From CALJFL01 sp964590005 (GTDB lineage: Bacteria > Pseudomonadota > Gammaproteobacteria > Pseudomonadales > Halieaceae): a stretch of 41,136 nt of DNA. A program made the position numbers and the translations under genes. The stretch covers positions 1-41,136 of the forward strand of contig CAZPVJ010000044.1 of NCBI GenBank assembly GCA_964590005.1. Direction: 5' to 3'. Below, one piece after another: positions 15,564-23,721 of the stretch. A model generated the notes under the pieces. The model did not search any database. It saw only the letters and a program-made list of their open reading frames with translations, and was not told the origin of the DNA. Within the stretch, counting starts at the first letter, position 1; every line of letters begins with the position of its first letter.

Positions 15564-16613
15564 CTAGCGGTAGCTGCCGGGGGACTGTCCTGTCCACTTC
15601 TTGAAAGACCGATGAAAGGCACTGGGGTCACTGAAACCGACCTGCTCGGCCACCTCGCTCACCGTGAGTCCATCACGACTAAGCAGGGAGATCGCCACGT
15701 CTCTGCGGGCATTGTCCTTGATGCGCTGATAGGAGGTTCCCTCCCGCTCCAACCTGCGACGCAGGGTCCGCGCCGACATATTCAGCAAGTCGGTTAACTC
15801 CTCGAAGCTGGGCATCTCATCGCGAAAGTCGTCACCGAGAATCTCCCGGATGCGGTGCGTAATGCTGAGTGTGCTGGCCATGGGTTCGATGACGATGTGG
15901 TACGGCGCCAACTTCAGGAACTCCTCGAGCTGCGCCTCGCTGCGTACCAGCTCTGCATCGAGGTGACGGGCACTGAAACTGACCGCGTTCAGGGACTGGT
16001 CATAGCTGACCGGACAGGGAAAGAAATGACGTATTCCAGCGAGAAATTCCGGCTGCGAGCCGGCGCAGGAGGCACTGGTAATGTCGATATGCTGGCCGAT
16101 CAGCCAACCACAGAAGCGCAACCACATCGCCAGGCTACAGAGCACGCTGTGCTGGTTTTCGGACTGATCATCCTCGGACAGGTAGGTCAGTGTGGCTTCC
16201 TTGCGTTCTTCATCAACAATCAACTCATTGACCACGTTCGCGCCCAGCCGCACGCGGCAGCAGGCATTGAACTCGATGGCGCGGCGCAGGGCGACCTCAA
16301 AGCTGGCGCTGTTGAGCATGCTCAGCGCAATCATGCGGGTCGTACCCACCGGGGTCTGCGCATCTGGCATGGCGCCACCGGATTCATCGCCGAGTTGCCG
16401 GAACAATTGCATACAGAGGCGACTGTACTGCTCTCGCGAGACAAAGGCGGTCTGGGCGTGTTGCCGCAGCGGGTCAAAGGGGAAGTTGGCATCGCGCAGC
16501 ATCTGGTCAACATCGCGGTTGTGGGCGCGCGCCTGCTGCAGCAGCGCCCGCGTAAACTCCATGGGCACCGCCTCGTTGTAGATTCCGGCATTGTCGATCG
16601 TCGTAGAGGGCAT
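15564..16613 (-). CDS. AraC-family transcriptional regulator
   Basis: The 349-residue protein has the arabinose-binding-like sensor domain of the OruR/ArgR-type AraC group (about residues 25-225) and two helix-turn-helix units at the C terminus (about 275-349), with the signature VSEVAEQVGFSDPSAFHRSFKKWTG. I chose the ATG at 16613: a GGGA ribosome site precedes it, and a perfect TATAAT at 16641-16646 on minus would place the transcript start downstream of the alternative ATG at 16661. It is divergent from the LuxR-type gene next to it. Its ligand cannot be told; the neighbours suggest amine or amino-acid metabolism, which is an inference. Confidence 0.88.
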   Translation of the reverse strand: MPSTTIDNAGIYNEAVPMEFTRALLQQARAHNRDVDQMLRDANFPFDPLRQHAQTAFVSREQYSRLCMQLFRQLGDESGGAMPDAQTPVGTTRMIALSMLNSASFEVALRRAIEFNACCRVRLGANVVNELIVDEERKEATLTYLSEDDQSENQHSVLCSLAMWLRFCGWLIGQHIDITSASCAGSQPEFLAGIRHFFPCPVSYDQSLNAVSFSARHLDAELVRSEAQLEEFLKLAPYHIVIEPMASTLSITHRIREILGDDFRDEMPSFEELTDLLNMSARTLRRRLEREGTSYQRIKDNARRDVAISLLSRDGLTVSEVAEQVGFSDPSAFHRSFKKWTGQSPGSYR

Positions 16614-16640
16614 CAGTATTCCCAGGCCAACAGGCGGGCG

Positions 16641-16646
16641 ATTATA
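16641..16646 (-). promoter_or_regulatory. -10 element of the araC-type gene
   Basis: A perfect TATAAT on minus, about 28 bases from the chosen ATG. The -35 region is poor (TTCGGG at 18 bases), so an activator may be needed. The same 12 bases GGTATAATCGCC recur upstream of proA. Confidence 0.4.
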
Positions 16647-16710
16647 CCTCTTGGGCAACATAAACCCGAATGCGCGGGACGATTTGACTTATCTCCAGCG
16701 CCTCCCCAAT

Positions 16711-16735
16711 ATGCCCTGAGGGGATACGCGGGCAT
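16711..16735. promoter_or_regulatory. Inverted ATGCCC/GGGCAT half-sites upstream of the luxR-type gene
   Basis: ATGCCC (16711-16716) and GGGCAT (16730-16735) form an inverted pair with 13 bases between, just downstream of a TTGACT (16684-16689) and 13 bases before the start codon of the LuxR-type gene. The same half-site occurs as a tight palindrome in the glutamine synthetase-like promoter at 17623-17636. This suggests one regulator binding both places, possibly the LuxR-type protein itself. Confidence 0.35.
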
Positions 16736-16747
16736 CATAAGTACCGA

Positions 16748-17593
16748 ATGACCGACATACAACAGCTGAGCAAGTGGAACCGGGATATTTCACGGGCCAT
16801 CGCCGCGCTCGGAACCGAGGAATTCTTCGCTGAGCTGATCGCGGCGGTTAGCGGGCAGGTCCGGATCGACTATCCGCAGATATGGCTGTATCACCGGGAC
16901 CTGCCACCCCGGGTGCTGTATCACGAAATACCTGAGGAAGGCATCGCGTCCCAGATCGATCAGTACCTGGATGGCCCGTACCAGGAGGATCCGTTTTACC
17001 AGGCCTCAATGAACCAGCCTCGCTCCAAGATTTACCGGCTGTCGCGCCTGACTGCAGGCAAGCTGCACGATTCGACCTACTACCAGGAATATTATGCCGA
17101 CACCGGCACCGTCGACGAGGCCATTTACCTGGCCAAGCTGGGCGGTGGCAATGTCATCAACCTGAGCATGATGCGCTTGCCACGCCACGGTGAGTTCAGC
17201 GACGAGGATTACGAAGCCTTGTACCTGCTGGCCGAACCGGTCTCAGAACTGCTCAAATCCCACAGCGAGCACGGTAACTTCGCCGTCAGCAACCTGCTGC
17301 AACCCGGGATAGATCACCAGATCGACCTGGCCTTTCGCACCTTCGGCCAATCCATCCTGTCTCCCCGCGAAAAGGATGTGCTGGAGTTGATGCTGCGGGG
17401 CTATGGCACCGACACCTCGGCCGAGCGCCTCGATATCGCGGTTGAAACCGTCCGCCGGCACCGCAAGAGTATTTACCGAAAACTGGACGTCAACTCCCAG
17501 ACTGACTTGTTCTCTCTCTTTATTAACGCCATGTCGTGCATGGGCGAGGCCGGCGGAGAGGACCCACTGACCATTTACATGGCGCCGCGGTAA
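16748..17593 (+). CDS. LuxR-family transcriptional regulator
   Basis: A 281-residue protein with a C-terminal LuxR/GerE helix-turn-helix (about residues 200-262; LSPREKDVLELMLRGYGTDTSAERLDIAVETVRRHRKSIYRKL). The N-terminal half, about 190 residues, looks like a GAF/PAS-type sensor rich in Tyr, Asp and Glu. There is no receiver phosphorylation motif, so it is not an ordinary response regulator, and no clear acyl-homoserine-lactone signature. It lies between the AraC-type gene and the glutamine synthetase-like gene and reads toward the latter. Inverted GGGCAT half-sites lie in front of both it and that gene. Control of polyamine or amine use is a reasonable guess, not shown. Confidence 0.87.
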   Translation: MTDIQQLSKWNRDISRAIAALGTEEFFAELIAAVSGQVRIDYPQIWLYHRDLPPRVLYHEIPEEGIASQIDQYLDGPYQEDPFYQASMNQPRSKIYRLSRLTAGKLHDSTYYQEYYADTGTVDEAIYLAKLGGGNVINLSMMRLPRHGEFSDEDYEALYLLAEPVSELLKSHSEHGNFAVSNLLQPGIDHQIDLAFRTFGQSILSPREKDVLELMLRGYGTDTSAERLDIAVETVRRHRKSIYRKLDVNSQTDLFSLFINAMSCMGEAGGEDPLTIYMAPR

Positions 17594-17622
17594 GCGGCCT
17601 ACGGCGGGGCTTGCCCAAGTTG

Positions 17623-17656
17623 GGGCATTGATGCCCGGGGCCCAAAACACGATAGT
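17623..17656 (+). promoter_or_regulatory. Promoter with overlapping palindrome for the glutamine synthetase-like gene
   Basis: TTGATG (17628-17633) and GATAGT (17651-17656) are 17 bases apart. A perfect palindrome with two central bases, GGGCATTGATGCCC (17623-17636), covers the -35 element. This geometry fits an operator whose occupant blocks or recruits polymerase. Confidence 0.45.
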
Positions 17657-17687
17657 GCACGCTTACCGGTAACCGATCGGTGTACGC

Positions 17688-19031
17688 ATGTCCCTGGAAG
17701 CGGACTGGTTCCTCAGGGCCCACCCCGAAATAACAACAATTGAAGCGCTGCTGCCGGATTGCAATGGCATCATGCGCGGCAAGTGGCTGCCCCGGCACAA
17801 GCTGGGCAAGATCTTCGACGGCGAACTAAAACTTCCCAAAACTGCGCTCAGCCTGGATATCTGGGGTCGCGATGTGGAGGAGCTGGTATTCGCCTCCGGC
17901 GATGCCGATGGTATCTGCCGCCCGGTAGAGGGCTCTCTACTGCCCACACCCTGGTCTCCTGATGCACAACACGGGCAAGTCATGTTGTCGATGTTCGACG
18001 GCGACGGCACGCCCTACATGGGTGATCCGCGCCATGTGCTGAAACAGGTTGTCTCCCGTTTCCAGGAAGCCGGCTGGAAACCGGTGGTCGCGGCTGAGCT
18101 GGAGTTCAGCCTTGTACACTGGGACAGCAGTATCCCAGGCCATACCTGCCCCTCGCCCGAGGGAGGTACCCCGGTCGGTGGCAACATGTACAGCCTGGAT
18201 GTCTTCAACCAGCACCAGGAAATGATGGAAAACCTGCGCACCGCCTGCGAGCTTCAGGATCTGCCCTTTGACGGCGTGGTCAAGGAGTCCGCGCCCTCCC
18301 AGTACGAAATCAATATGCAGCATGTCGACAGCCCGGTACTGGCCGCCAAGCAGATCATGATGATGAAGCGGCTGATCAAGGGGGTTGCCGGCAAATACGG
18401 CCTGGTCGCCAGTTTTATGCCCAAGCCCTTCGAAGAGGAAGCCGGCAACGGCATGCACGTGCACTGCAGCGTCCTCGATGAGCAGGGCAACAATATCTTC
18501 GACGACGGCACGGAACGCGGGACGCCTTTACTCCACCATGCGATTGCGGGTTGCCTGGACCACATGGCCGACTCAGTAGCGATCTTCGCACCCAGTTTCA
18601 ATGCCTATCGCCGCTTCCAACCGGGGTCGCATGCGCCTACCTTTCCCAGCTGGGGCTACGAGAACCGTACCGTCGCGGTGAGAGTACCCGCAGGCAATCC
18701 TGCTGCGCGCCGGCTTGAACATCGCGTTGCCGGATCCGACGCCAATCCCTACCTGCTGTTTGCCGTTTTGCTGGCGTCCATGCTCGATGGGATCGAACAG
18801 AAAGCAACGCCTCCCAAGCCCATCACCGGCGACGGATACTCGCAAGAGACCGCCACCCTGCCCGTCTATATGCAGGACGCACTCCATCTATTCCGGGAAT
18901 CGGACTTCATCCGGGCCGCCCTGGGCGGCGAATTACAGCGGATTTTCACCCTCACCAAGGAGCAGGAAGTCGCTGAATTCCGCAGCCGGGTAACCACTCT
19001 CGAGTACCAGAGCTACCTGGAGCGACTGTAA
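17688..19031 (+). CDS. Glutamine synthetase-like enzyme, probable gamma-glutamylpolyamine synthetase (PuuA-like)
   Basis: The 447-residue protein has the glutamine synthetase fold: an N-terminal beta-grasp domain (about 1-105) and a catalytic domain with GNGMHVHCSV (ammonia/glutamate and metal site), NRTVAVRVPAGNPAARRLEHR, and the SDANPYLLFAVLLA segment. Length (about 450) and the opening with DCNGIMRGKWLP fit the PuuA/GlnA3-type subgroup, which ligates glutamate to putrescine or other amines, rather than housekeeping GlnA (about 470 residues with a regulatory adenylylation loop). It has its own promoter-operator and a LuxR-type gene just upstream. The substrate is an inference; the amine-oxidising partners of the Puu pathway are not in the window. 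Confidence 0.85.
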   Translation: MSLEADWFLRAHPEITTIEALLPDCNGIMRGKWLPRHKLGKIFDGELKLPKTALSLDIWGRDVEELVFASGDADGICRPVEGSLLPTPWSPDAQHGQVMLSMFDGDGTPYMGDPRHVLKQVVSRFQEAGWKPVVAAELEFSLVHWDSSIPGHTCPSPEGGTPVGGNMYSLDVFNQHQEMMENLRTACELQDLPFDGVVKESAPSQYEINMQHVDSPVLAAKQIMMMKRLIKGVAGKYGLVASFMPKPFEEEAGNGMHVHCSVLDEQGNNIFDDGTERGTPLLHHAIAGCLDHMADSVAIFAPSFNAYRRFQPGSHAPTFPSWGYENRTVAVRVPAGNPAARRLEHRVAGSDANPYLLFAVLLASMLDGIEQKATPPKPITGDGYSQETATLPVYMQDALHLFRESDFIRAALGGELQRIFTLTKEQEVAEFRSRVTTLEYQSYLERL

Positions 19032-19105
19032 CACCAGGCTTTGTAATACTGGACGGCAGCCGCCGCCAATGTCACAATGCCCCTTCCGTAGTTTGATCAA
19101 AAATT

Positions 19106-19927
19106 ATGCAACATTTGCAGGACTACTGCCGCCCGCTGCTGGCCATTTTGCTGACTGTCGCGATGCTGGCACCCGCCACAGGCTACCCCTCGAAAGAGGA
19201 GGCCCAGAACTGTGCCCAGGCCCTGGGCCAGCAGACTGTCGCTTCCGAAGACATGCTCGATAGCGAATTGCAGGTGCTTAGCTGGAATATACAGAAAGCC
19301 AGCAATCCTGGCTGGCAGGAAGACCTGTCAAATTTTGGCGGTGATATCCACCTGGCCTTTATCCAGGAGGCGTCCCTTGAGGCGCCCATCGCCCAGACTA
19401 TACCGGTCCCCCTTTATCAGGCCTTCGCCGCGGGCTACACCTCCGCGAACCTGTCTACCGGGGTAATGACCCTGAGCAGCAGCTCACCCAGCCTTCACTG
19501 CAACCTGACGGCCTGGGAGCCCTGGCTGGGCACACCCAAGGCAACCAGTATCACCGAATATCCCCTCCGTGACCGGGACGAAAGACTGCTGGCCGTGAAT
19601 ATCCACGCGGTCAACTTCGCCATGGGACTGGAAGGCTTCAAAAAGCAGGTACACGCCCTGGGAGAGCTGCTCGACCAACACGATGGTCCCGCAATCATTG
19701 CCGGGGACCTGAACACCTGGAGCGCCAGCCGCCAGCAGTTGGTCGACGATTTTATGCGCGACCACGGCATGCTCGCTATCGACTTCACGCCGGATCTTCG
19801 CACCACGGCCTTTGGCCGGGCACTGGACCACATCTACGTGCGCGGCATGGAGCCCCGGGCTGCGGAAGTGATCCCGGTATCCAGCTCTGACCACAACCCC
19901 TTGCTGGTACGCCTGCAGATACTCTGA
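19106..19927 (+). CDS. Exported endonuclease/exonuclease/phosphatase (EEP) fold protein
   Basis: A 273-residue protein with an N-terminal signal peptide (hydrophobic 10-24, cleavage near ATG-YP) and an EEP domain from about residue 54. All signature positions are visible: Asn61 in LSWNIQK, Glu88 in FIQEAS, the NIHAVN segment (165-170), Asp201/Asn203 in GDLNTW, Asp241/His242 in LDHIYVRG, and the terminal Asp262/His263 in SDHNP. The metal-dependent phosphodiesterase chemistry should therefore be intact. The substrate could be nucleic acid, a phospholipid or an inositol-type phosphate; an exported location favours a scavenging or lipid role. Its stop overlaps the start of the next small exported protein (TGATG). 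Confidence 0.87.
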   Translation: MQHLQDYCRPLLAILLTVAMLAPATGYPSKEEAQNCAQALGQQTVASEDMLDSELQVLSWNIQKASNPGWQEDLSNFGGDIHLAFIQEASLEAPIAQTIPVPLYQAFAAGYTSANLSTGVMTLSSSSPSLHCNLTAWEPWLGTPKATSITEYPLRDRDERLLAVNIHAVNFAMGLEGFKKQVHALGELLDQHDGPAIIAGDLNTWSASRQQLVDDFMRDHGMLAIDFTPDLRTTAFGRALDHIYVRGMEPRAAEVIPVSSSDHNPLLVRLQIL

Positions 19928-20286
19928 TGCGCGGCTCTTTGACAGCCCTGCTACTGGCCTTTTGCCTGTCGTCCGCCCCTACCCTCGCTGATGAGTCGAT
20001 GGATCCGGAGATCGCCTACCTGCTCACCTTTGTCGCCGACAGTGGTTGCGATTTTATTCGCAACGACACCAGCCACAATTCGGCGGACGCCGCCGACCAT
20101 TTGAGACTGAAGTACCGGCGGGGCAAACGGTACGTCAATAATGCGGAACAGTTCATCGATCGACTGGCCAGCGAGAGCTCCTGGACCGGTAAGCCTTATT
20201 CGGTGAGCTGCTCGGGTGAGTCGGAGCCTGCACGAGCCTGGCTGCACAGGGCGTTGGATGACTACCGCGCCACCCGCGGCGCCTGA
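19927..20286 (+). CDS. Small exported protein, DUF5329-like
   Basis: The 119-residue product has a signal peptide (cleavage near LADE) and a single conserved-looking domain. It contains YLLTFVADSGCDFIRNDTSHNS, HLRLKYRRGKRYV, and FIDRLASESSWTGKPYSVSC, the pattern I associate with the uncharacterised DUF5329 family. Two cysteines (in DSGC and SVSC) could form a disulfide in the periplasm. Translation is coupled to the upstream EEP gene through a TGATG overlap, so the two are probably made together. No function is known; it could be a periplasmic partner of the EEP hydrolase. Confidence 0.75.
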   Translation: MRGSLTALLLAFCLSSAPTLADESMDPEIAYLLTFVADSGCDFIRNDTSHNSADAADHLRLKYRRGKRYVNNAEQFIDRLASESSWTGKPYSVSCSGESEPARAWLHRALDDYRATRGA

Positions 20287-20317
20287 CCCAAGATAACGGG
20301 TCGCAAGCCCGGTTACC

Positions 20318-21682
20318 TCAAGCCGTATGGCCGATTTCCGCCGATGCCGTCAGCCGCTCGCGTTCCAGCCGCCTGGCCAGGGAGAATGCGGCCATCATCG
20401 CCAGCACACCGAACAGCGTCGCTCCCAGCGCCTCACCGGCGAACACTCCCGGTGCGCCGTACCAGCGTGAGCCAAAGTAAACCGCGGGAATCACACCCAA
20501 TAGTACCTTGCCGAAATTGAAGGCCGTGGCCCAACGCGGATGGCCCAGGTTGTTGAAGCTGGCATTGGCCACAAACAAGGCGCCATTGAAAATAAATACG
20601 CCAACGAGCCAGTAGGTGTAGAAATAGATGAGCTCGGCCGCCGTTTCGCTGGCGGCAAACACCTGCACAATGACATCAGCACAGGATGCCAGCAGCAGCC
20701 ATACCAGGGAGACGTACACTACGTTGAAAATCATGGCATCGCGCAGGGTACTGCGCACCCGCTGGTAGAGGCCGGCGCCCGCATTCTGTCCGATTATCGG
20801 CCCCACTGCCCCGGAGAGGGCGAAAATAGCGGCGAAGGCCACCGGGGTTATCCGGCCCATAATGGCGGCGCCGGCAACGGCGCTATCTCCAAATTGCGAC
20901 ATGGTGCGCAACACGAAGCTGTTGCCGATTGGCGTTGCCAGGTTGGTCAATACCGCGGGGCCGGCGATGGTCAGGATGGGACCCAGGTCTGTACGAAACT
21001 CGGTGTAACTGACCCGCTTTGGCATACGATGCACGCTGTGCAGTGCCCGCCAGGCAAGGACCAATACCACAATCCGGGATACCACCGAGGCCCAGGCAGC
21101 CCCTTCAAGACCCCACCCGAAGGTGAATATAAACAGGGGATCCAGCGCGGCATTGAAAAATGAGCCGATCACCGTGGCCCACATCGCGCGGCGGGCATCG
21201 CCGATCGCTCGCACCCCGGCCGCCGCGCTCATTCCGATCACCAGGATGGGAATACTGGGCAACATGATGCTGCCATAGCGAATGGCGAACTCCAGGGTCT
21301 GGCCGCTGGCTCCCAACAGGGCCAGCAACTCCGCCAGGTAGAACCAACCCAGCAGGCTGATCACCAACGAGGCACCCCCATTGAACAACAAGCCGCTGGT
21401 GCAGTAACGCCGCGCCAGATCGCGGTTGCGGGCGCCCTCGGAGCGGGCCACCAGCGCACCCAGCGCTATCTGCAGACCAATGGAAACGGACACAAGAAAA
21501 TAGACCAGCGTGCCGGCAAAACCGACGGCAGCTACCAGGGCTTGCTCGCCCAGTAGCGTGAGGAAGTACATGTCGATCAGGTCTACGCCGAACATGGCGA
21601 GCAGGGCCGTGGCACTGGCCGCGGTCATCGCCACTATGTGGCGCATGGTCGAGCCACGGGTGAAAACGGCCTCACTCACCAC
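20318..21682 (-). CDS. MATE-family multidrug/sodium antiporter
   Basis: A 454-residue integral membrane protein with about twelve hydrophobic segments and two homologous halves, the layout of the MATE (DinF/NorM) family. It includes LIDMYFLTLLGEQALVAAVGFA near the start and the charged loop GQNAGAG in the second half. These transporters export cationic drugs or metabolites in exchange for Na+ or H+. The start is GTG at 21682, giving the N terminus MVSEAVFTRGSTMRH. An ATG at 21646 is possible but would remove the family-like FTRGSTMRH lead. It converges on the DUF5329-like gene and is divergent from the desaturase. Confidence 0.9.
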   Translation of the reverse strand: MVSEAVFTRGSTMRHIVAMTAASATALLAMFGVDLIDMYFLTLLGEQALVAAVGFAGTLVYFLVSVSIGLQIALGALVARSEGARNRDLARRYCTSGLLFNGGASLVISLLGWFYLAELLALLGASGQTLEFAIRYGSIMLPSIPILVIGMSAAAGVRAIGDARRAMWATVIGSFFNAALDPLFIFTFGWGLEGAAWASVVSRIVVLVLAWRALHSVHRMPKRVSYTEFRTDLGPILTIAGPAVLTNLATPIGNSFVLRTMSQFGDSAVAGAAIMGRITPVAFAAIFALSGAVGPIIGQNAGAGLYQRVRSTLRDAMIFNVVYVSLVWLLLASCADVIVQVFAASETAAELIYFYTYWLVGVFIFNGALFVANASFNNLGHPRWATAFNFGKVLLGVIPAVYFGSRWYGAPGVFAGEALGATLFGVLAMMAAFSLARRLERERLTASAEIGHTA

Positions 21683-21918
21683 TGGGGCCGGCCCTTCGCG
21701 CTATCAACAAGTGGCATCGTGGCCGGCACTATGGCTCTCTACCTGCTCAAACCCCGTATTCTAAAGCAAAACCGCGGCCGGGTTCTTCCACTTTACCGCC
21801 GACAGGCGGGGCAGGCACTGGCCAATACCGACTGACAGTGACACACTGGCCGGGGAGAGACTTTTTCCCCCAATAAAGTTACTATTCGCAGCCCTTTTTC
21901 CGAGGCAACCTGAGCGAC

Positions 21919-23106
21919 ATGACCAGCCAAACCCGTAAGCCACCGCTGATCCTGGTAAATACGATCATTTTCATCGGCTTTCCCATCGCCGCCCTCCTGC
22001 TGGTGCCGCTGTGGGGTGTCTACCATGGCTACGATAGCTTCCAGTGGCTCTGGGCCCTGGCGTTCCTTTATCTCAATGGCATGTCTATCACCGGTGGCTA
22101 TCACCGACTGTGGGCCCATAAGTCCTACGAGGCCAGCCCCGCGCTGAAATGGTTCTTCGCTTTCTGGGGTGCCGGCGCCCTGCAGAACAGCATCCTGATC
22201 TGGGCATCCGATCATCGCCGCCATCACCGTCACGTGGACGACAACGAGCAGGACCCCTACTCAGCCGGCCGCGGTCTCTGGTTCAGCCATATCGGCTGGA
22301 TGTTGCGGGATTATTCGACCAACGAGCCAGACTTCAGCAATGCCAAAGACCTGCAGCGGGACAATATCGTGATGTGGCAGGACAAGCACTACGTGGCCCT
22401 GACGACTTTCATGAACCTTGGCCTGCCGCTGCTGCTGGGTGTCTGGCACGGCGATATCATCGGCACCCTGCTGCTGGTGGGCCTGCTGCGCCTGGTCGTC
22501 AATCACCACGTTACCTTTTTCATCAACTCGCTGGCCCATTACTGGGGAAGTCGACCTTACACCGAGGAAAACTCCGCCCGGGATAACGGCTTCCTTGCCT
22601 TCCTGACTTACGGTGAGGGCTATCATAACTACCACCATATTTTCCAAACCGATTACCGCAATGGCATCCGCTGGTGGCAATGGGATCCCACCAAGTGGAT
22701 GATCAGCCTGTGCTCGCGAATTGGCCTGGCGAGCAACCTGGTGCGCATACCCGATTTCAGGATTCAGCGCGCGATGCTCGACACCCAGTTCAAGCACGCG
22801 CGCGACCAGCTAGAGCAGAACAACAGCAGCGAGCCGTTACGCGCCACCCTGGAACGCGAGTACCAGTTGTTTACCGAATCTATCAACCAGTGGAAATCCC
22901 TGCAGGCAGGCCGCTATGAGCGTAAGGTCGCGGAGCTTGAGGACGCCCTAGAGGCCCGCAAGCTGCGCCTCCAGCAGACCTGGGAAAGCGCAGCCCTGCG
23001 CACCAAGCTGAAGGAGCTGGAATATTCGCTGAAGATGCAGCGCAAGCGATTGAACCTGCTGATCGAGCAGGTACAGGTGCAGGCGGCGTTCGCCCAGCCG
23101 GCCTGA
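21919..23106 (+). CDS. Membrane fatty acid desaturase (delta-9 type)
   Basis: The 395-residue protein has the three histidine boxes of the diiron acyl desaturases: HRLWAH (62-67), HRRHH (99-103) and HNYHH (236-240). They are set among four predicted transmembrane segments (about 10-32, 43-60, 75-95, 160-195). It would insert a cis double bond into saturated acyl chains at the membrane and adjust fluidity. The last 100 residues (about 295-385) form a charged Leu/Glu/Lys coiled coil beyond the catalytic domain; Pseudomonas DesA, at about 394 residues, is similar in length. A glutathione peroxidase follows on the same strand after a hairpin. Confidence 0.9.
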   Translation: MTSQTRKPPLILVNTIIFIGFPIAALLLVPLWGVYHGYDSFQWLWALAFLYLNGMSITGGYHRLWAHKSYEASPALKWFFAFWGAGALQNSILIWASDHRRHHRHVDDNEQDPYSAGRGLWFSHIGWMLRDYSTNEPDFSNAKDLQRDNIVMWQDKHYVALTTFMNLGLPLLLGVWHGDIIGTLLLVGLLRLVVNHHVTFFINSLAHYWGSRPYTEENSARDNGFLAFLTYGEGYHNYHHIFQTDYRNGIRWWQWDPTKWMISLCSRIGLASNLVRIPDFRIQRAMLDTQFKHARDQLEQNNSSEPLRATLEREYQLFTESINQWKSLQAGRYERKVAELEDALEARKLRLQQTWESAALRTKLKELEYSLKMQRKRLNLLIEQVQVQAAFAQPA

Positions 23107-23121
23107 AGGCATTAATACCCC

Positions 23122-23140
23122 GGGGGTGATCATCACCCCC
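23122..23140. repeat. 19-base perfect palindrome between desaturase and glutathione peroxidase
   Basis: GGGGGTGATCATCACCCCC is two 9-base arms around one central base. It lies 15 bases past the desaturase stop and 73 bases before the peroxidase ATG. As RNA it would form an 8-bp stem with a 3-base loop but lacks a T tract, so it could be an operator, a processing hairpin or a weak terminator. Confidence 0.5.
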
Positions 23141-23212
23141 GATGATCTTTCGCTGGTGTGCTTGCGTATATCCAGCGGAACAACACAGACAACCCAGAGG
23201 GTGGGGAACGCC

Positions 23213-23698
23213 ATGAGTAATACTGTCTACGACTTCAGTTGCCAGACTACGTCCGGTGACGAAAAACCCATCAGTGATTTTAAAGGCAAGGTTCTGTTGG
23301 TCGTCAATACGGCCTCCAAGTGCGGCTTTACGCCGCAGTTTGCCGGCCTTGAAGCACTGTATGAGAAGTACCGCGACCAGGGCCTGGAGGTGCTTGGGTT
23401 CCCCTGCAACCAGTTTGGCAAGCAGGACCCCGGCTCCAATGACGAGATCACCGAGTTTTGCCAGCTCAACTACGGCGTCAGCTTTCCGATGTTTGGCAAG
23501 ATCGAAGTCAATGGCGGTGGCGCAGACCCGCTATTCAAACACCTCAAGTCAGAGGCCCCCGGCGCACTGGGCACCGAGGCGATCAAGTGGAACTTCACCA
23601 AGTTCCTGATCGACCCCTCCAGAAAAGTGCTCAAGCGCTACGCGCCAAAAACCAAGCCCGAGGACATTGCCGCTGACATCGAGGCACTACTGGCCTGA
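23213..23698 (+). CDS. Glutathione peroxidase (thioredoxin-dependent type likely)
   Basis: A 161-residue non-selenium glutathione peroxidase-family enzyme that reduces H2O2 and lipid hydroperoxides. Seen: the catalytic Cys37 in TASKCGFTPQ, the LGFPCNQFGKQDPGS signature with Gln71, and WNFTKFLID carrying the Trp/Asn of the catalytic tetrad. A second cysteine, Cys83 in EITEFCQLNYGV, lies where the resolving Cys of thioredoxin-dependent members (BtuE-like) is found. I chose the ATG at 23213 with GGTGGGGAA ahead of it; the open frame extends 29 codons further up but covers the palindrome. Placed behind a desaturase, it could protect the unsaturated lipids it makes (inference). Confidence 0.93.
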   Translation: MSNTVYDFSCQTTSGDEKPISDFKGKVLLVVNTASKCGFTPQFAGLEALYEKYRDQGLEVLGFPCNQFGKQDPGSNDEITEFCQLNYGVSFPMFGKIEVNGGGADPLFKHLKSEAPGALGTEAIKWNFTKFLIDPSRKVLKRYAPKTKPEDIAADIEALLA

Positions 23699-23721
23699 TC
23701 GACCCGCCTGCCCCGCCTTGC

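Noticed and set aside
15855..16751. A 298-codon open frame on plus, across the AraC-type gene
   Set aside because: Antisense to a clear AraC regulator; it would also remove the divergent promoter region.
19032..19105. Terminator between the glutamine synthetase-like and EEP genes
   Set aside because: Only a 4-bp stem without a T run is visible, so read-through into the EEP gene is quite possible.
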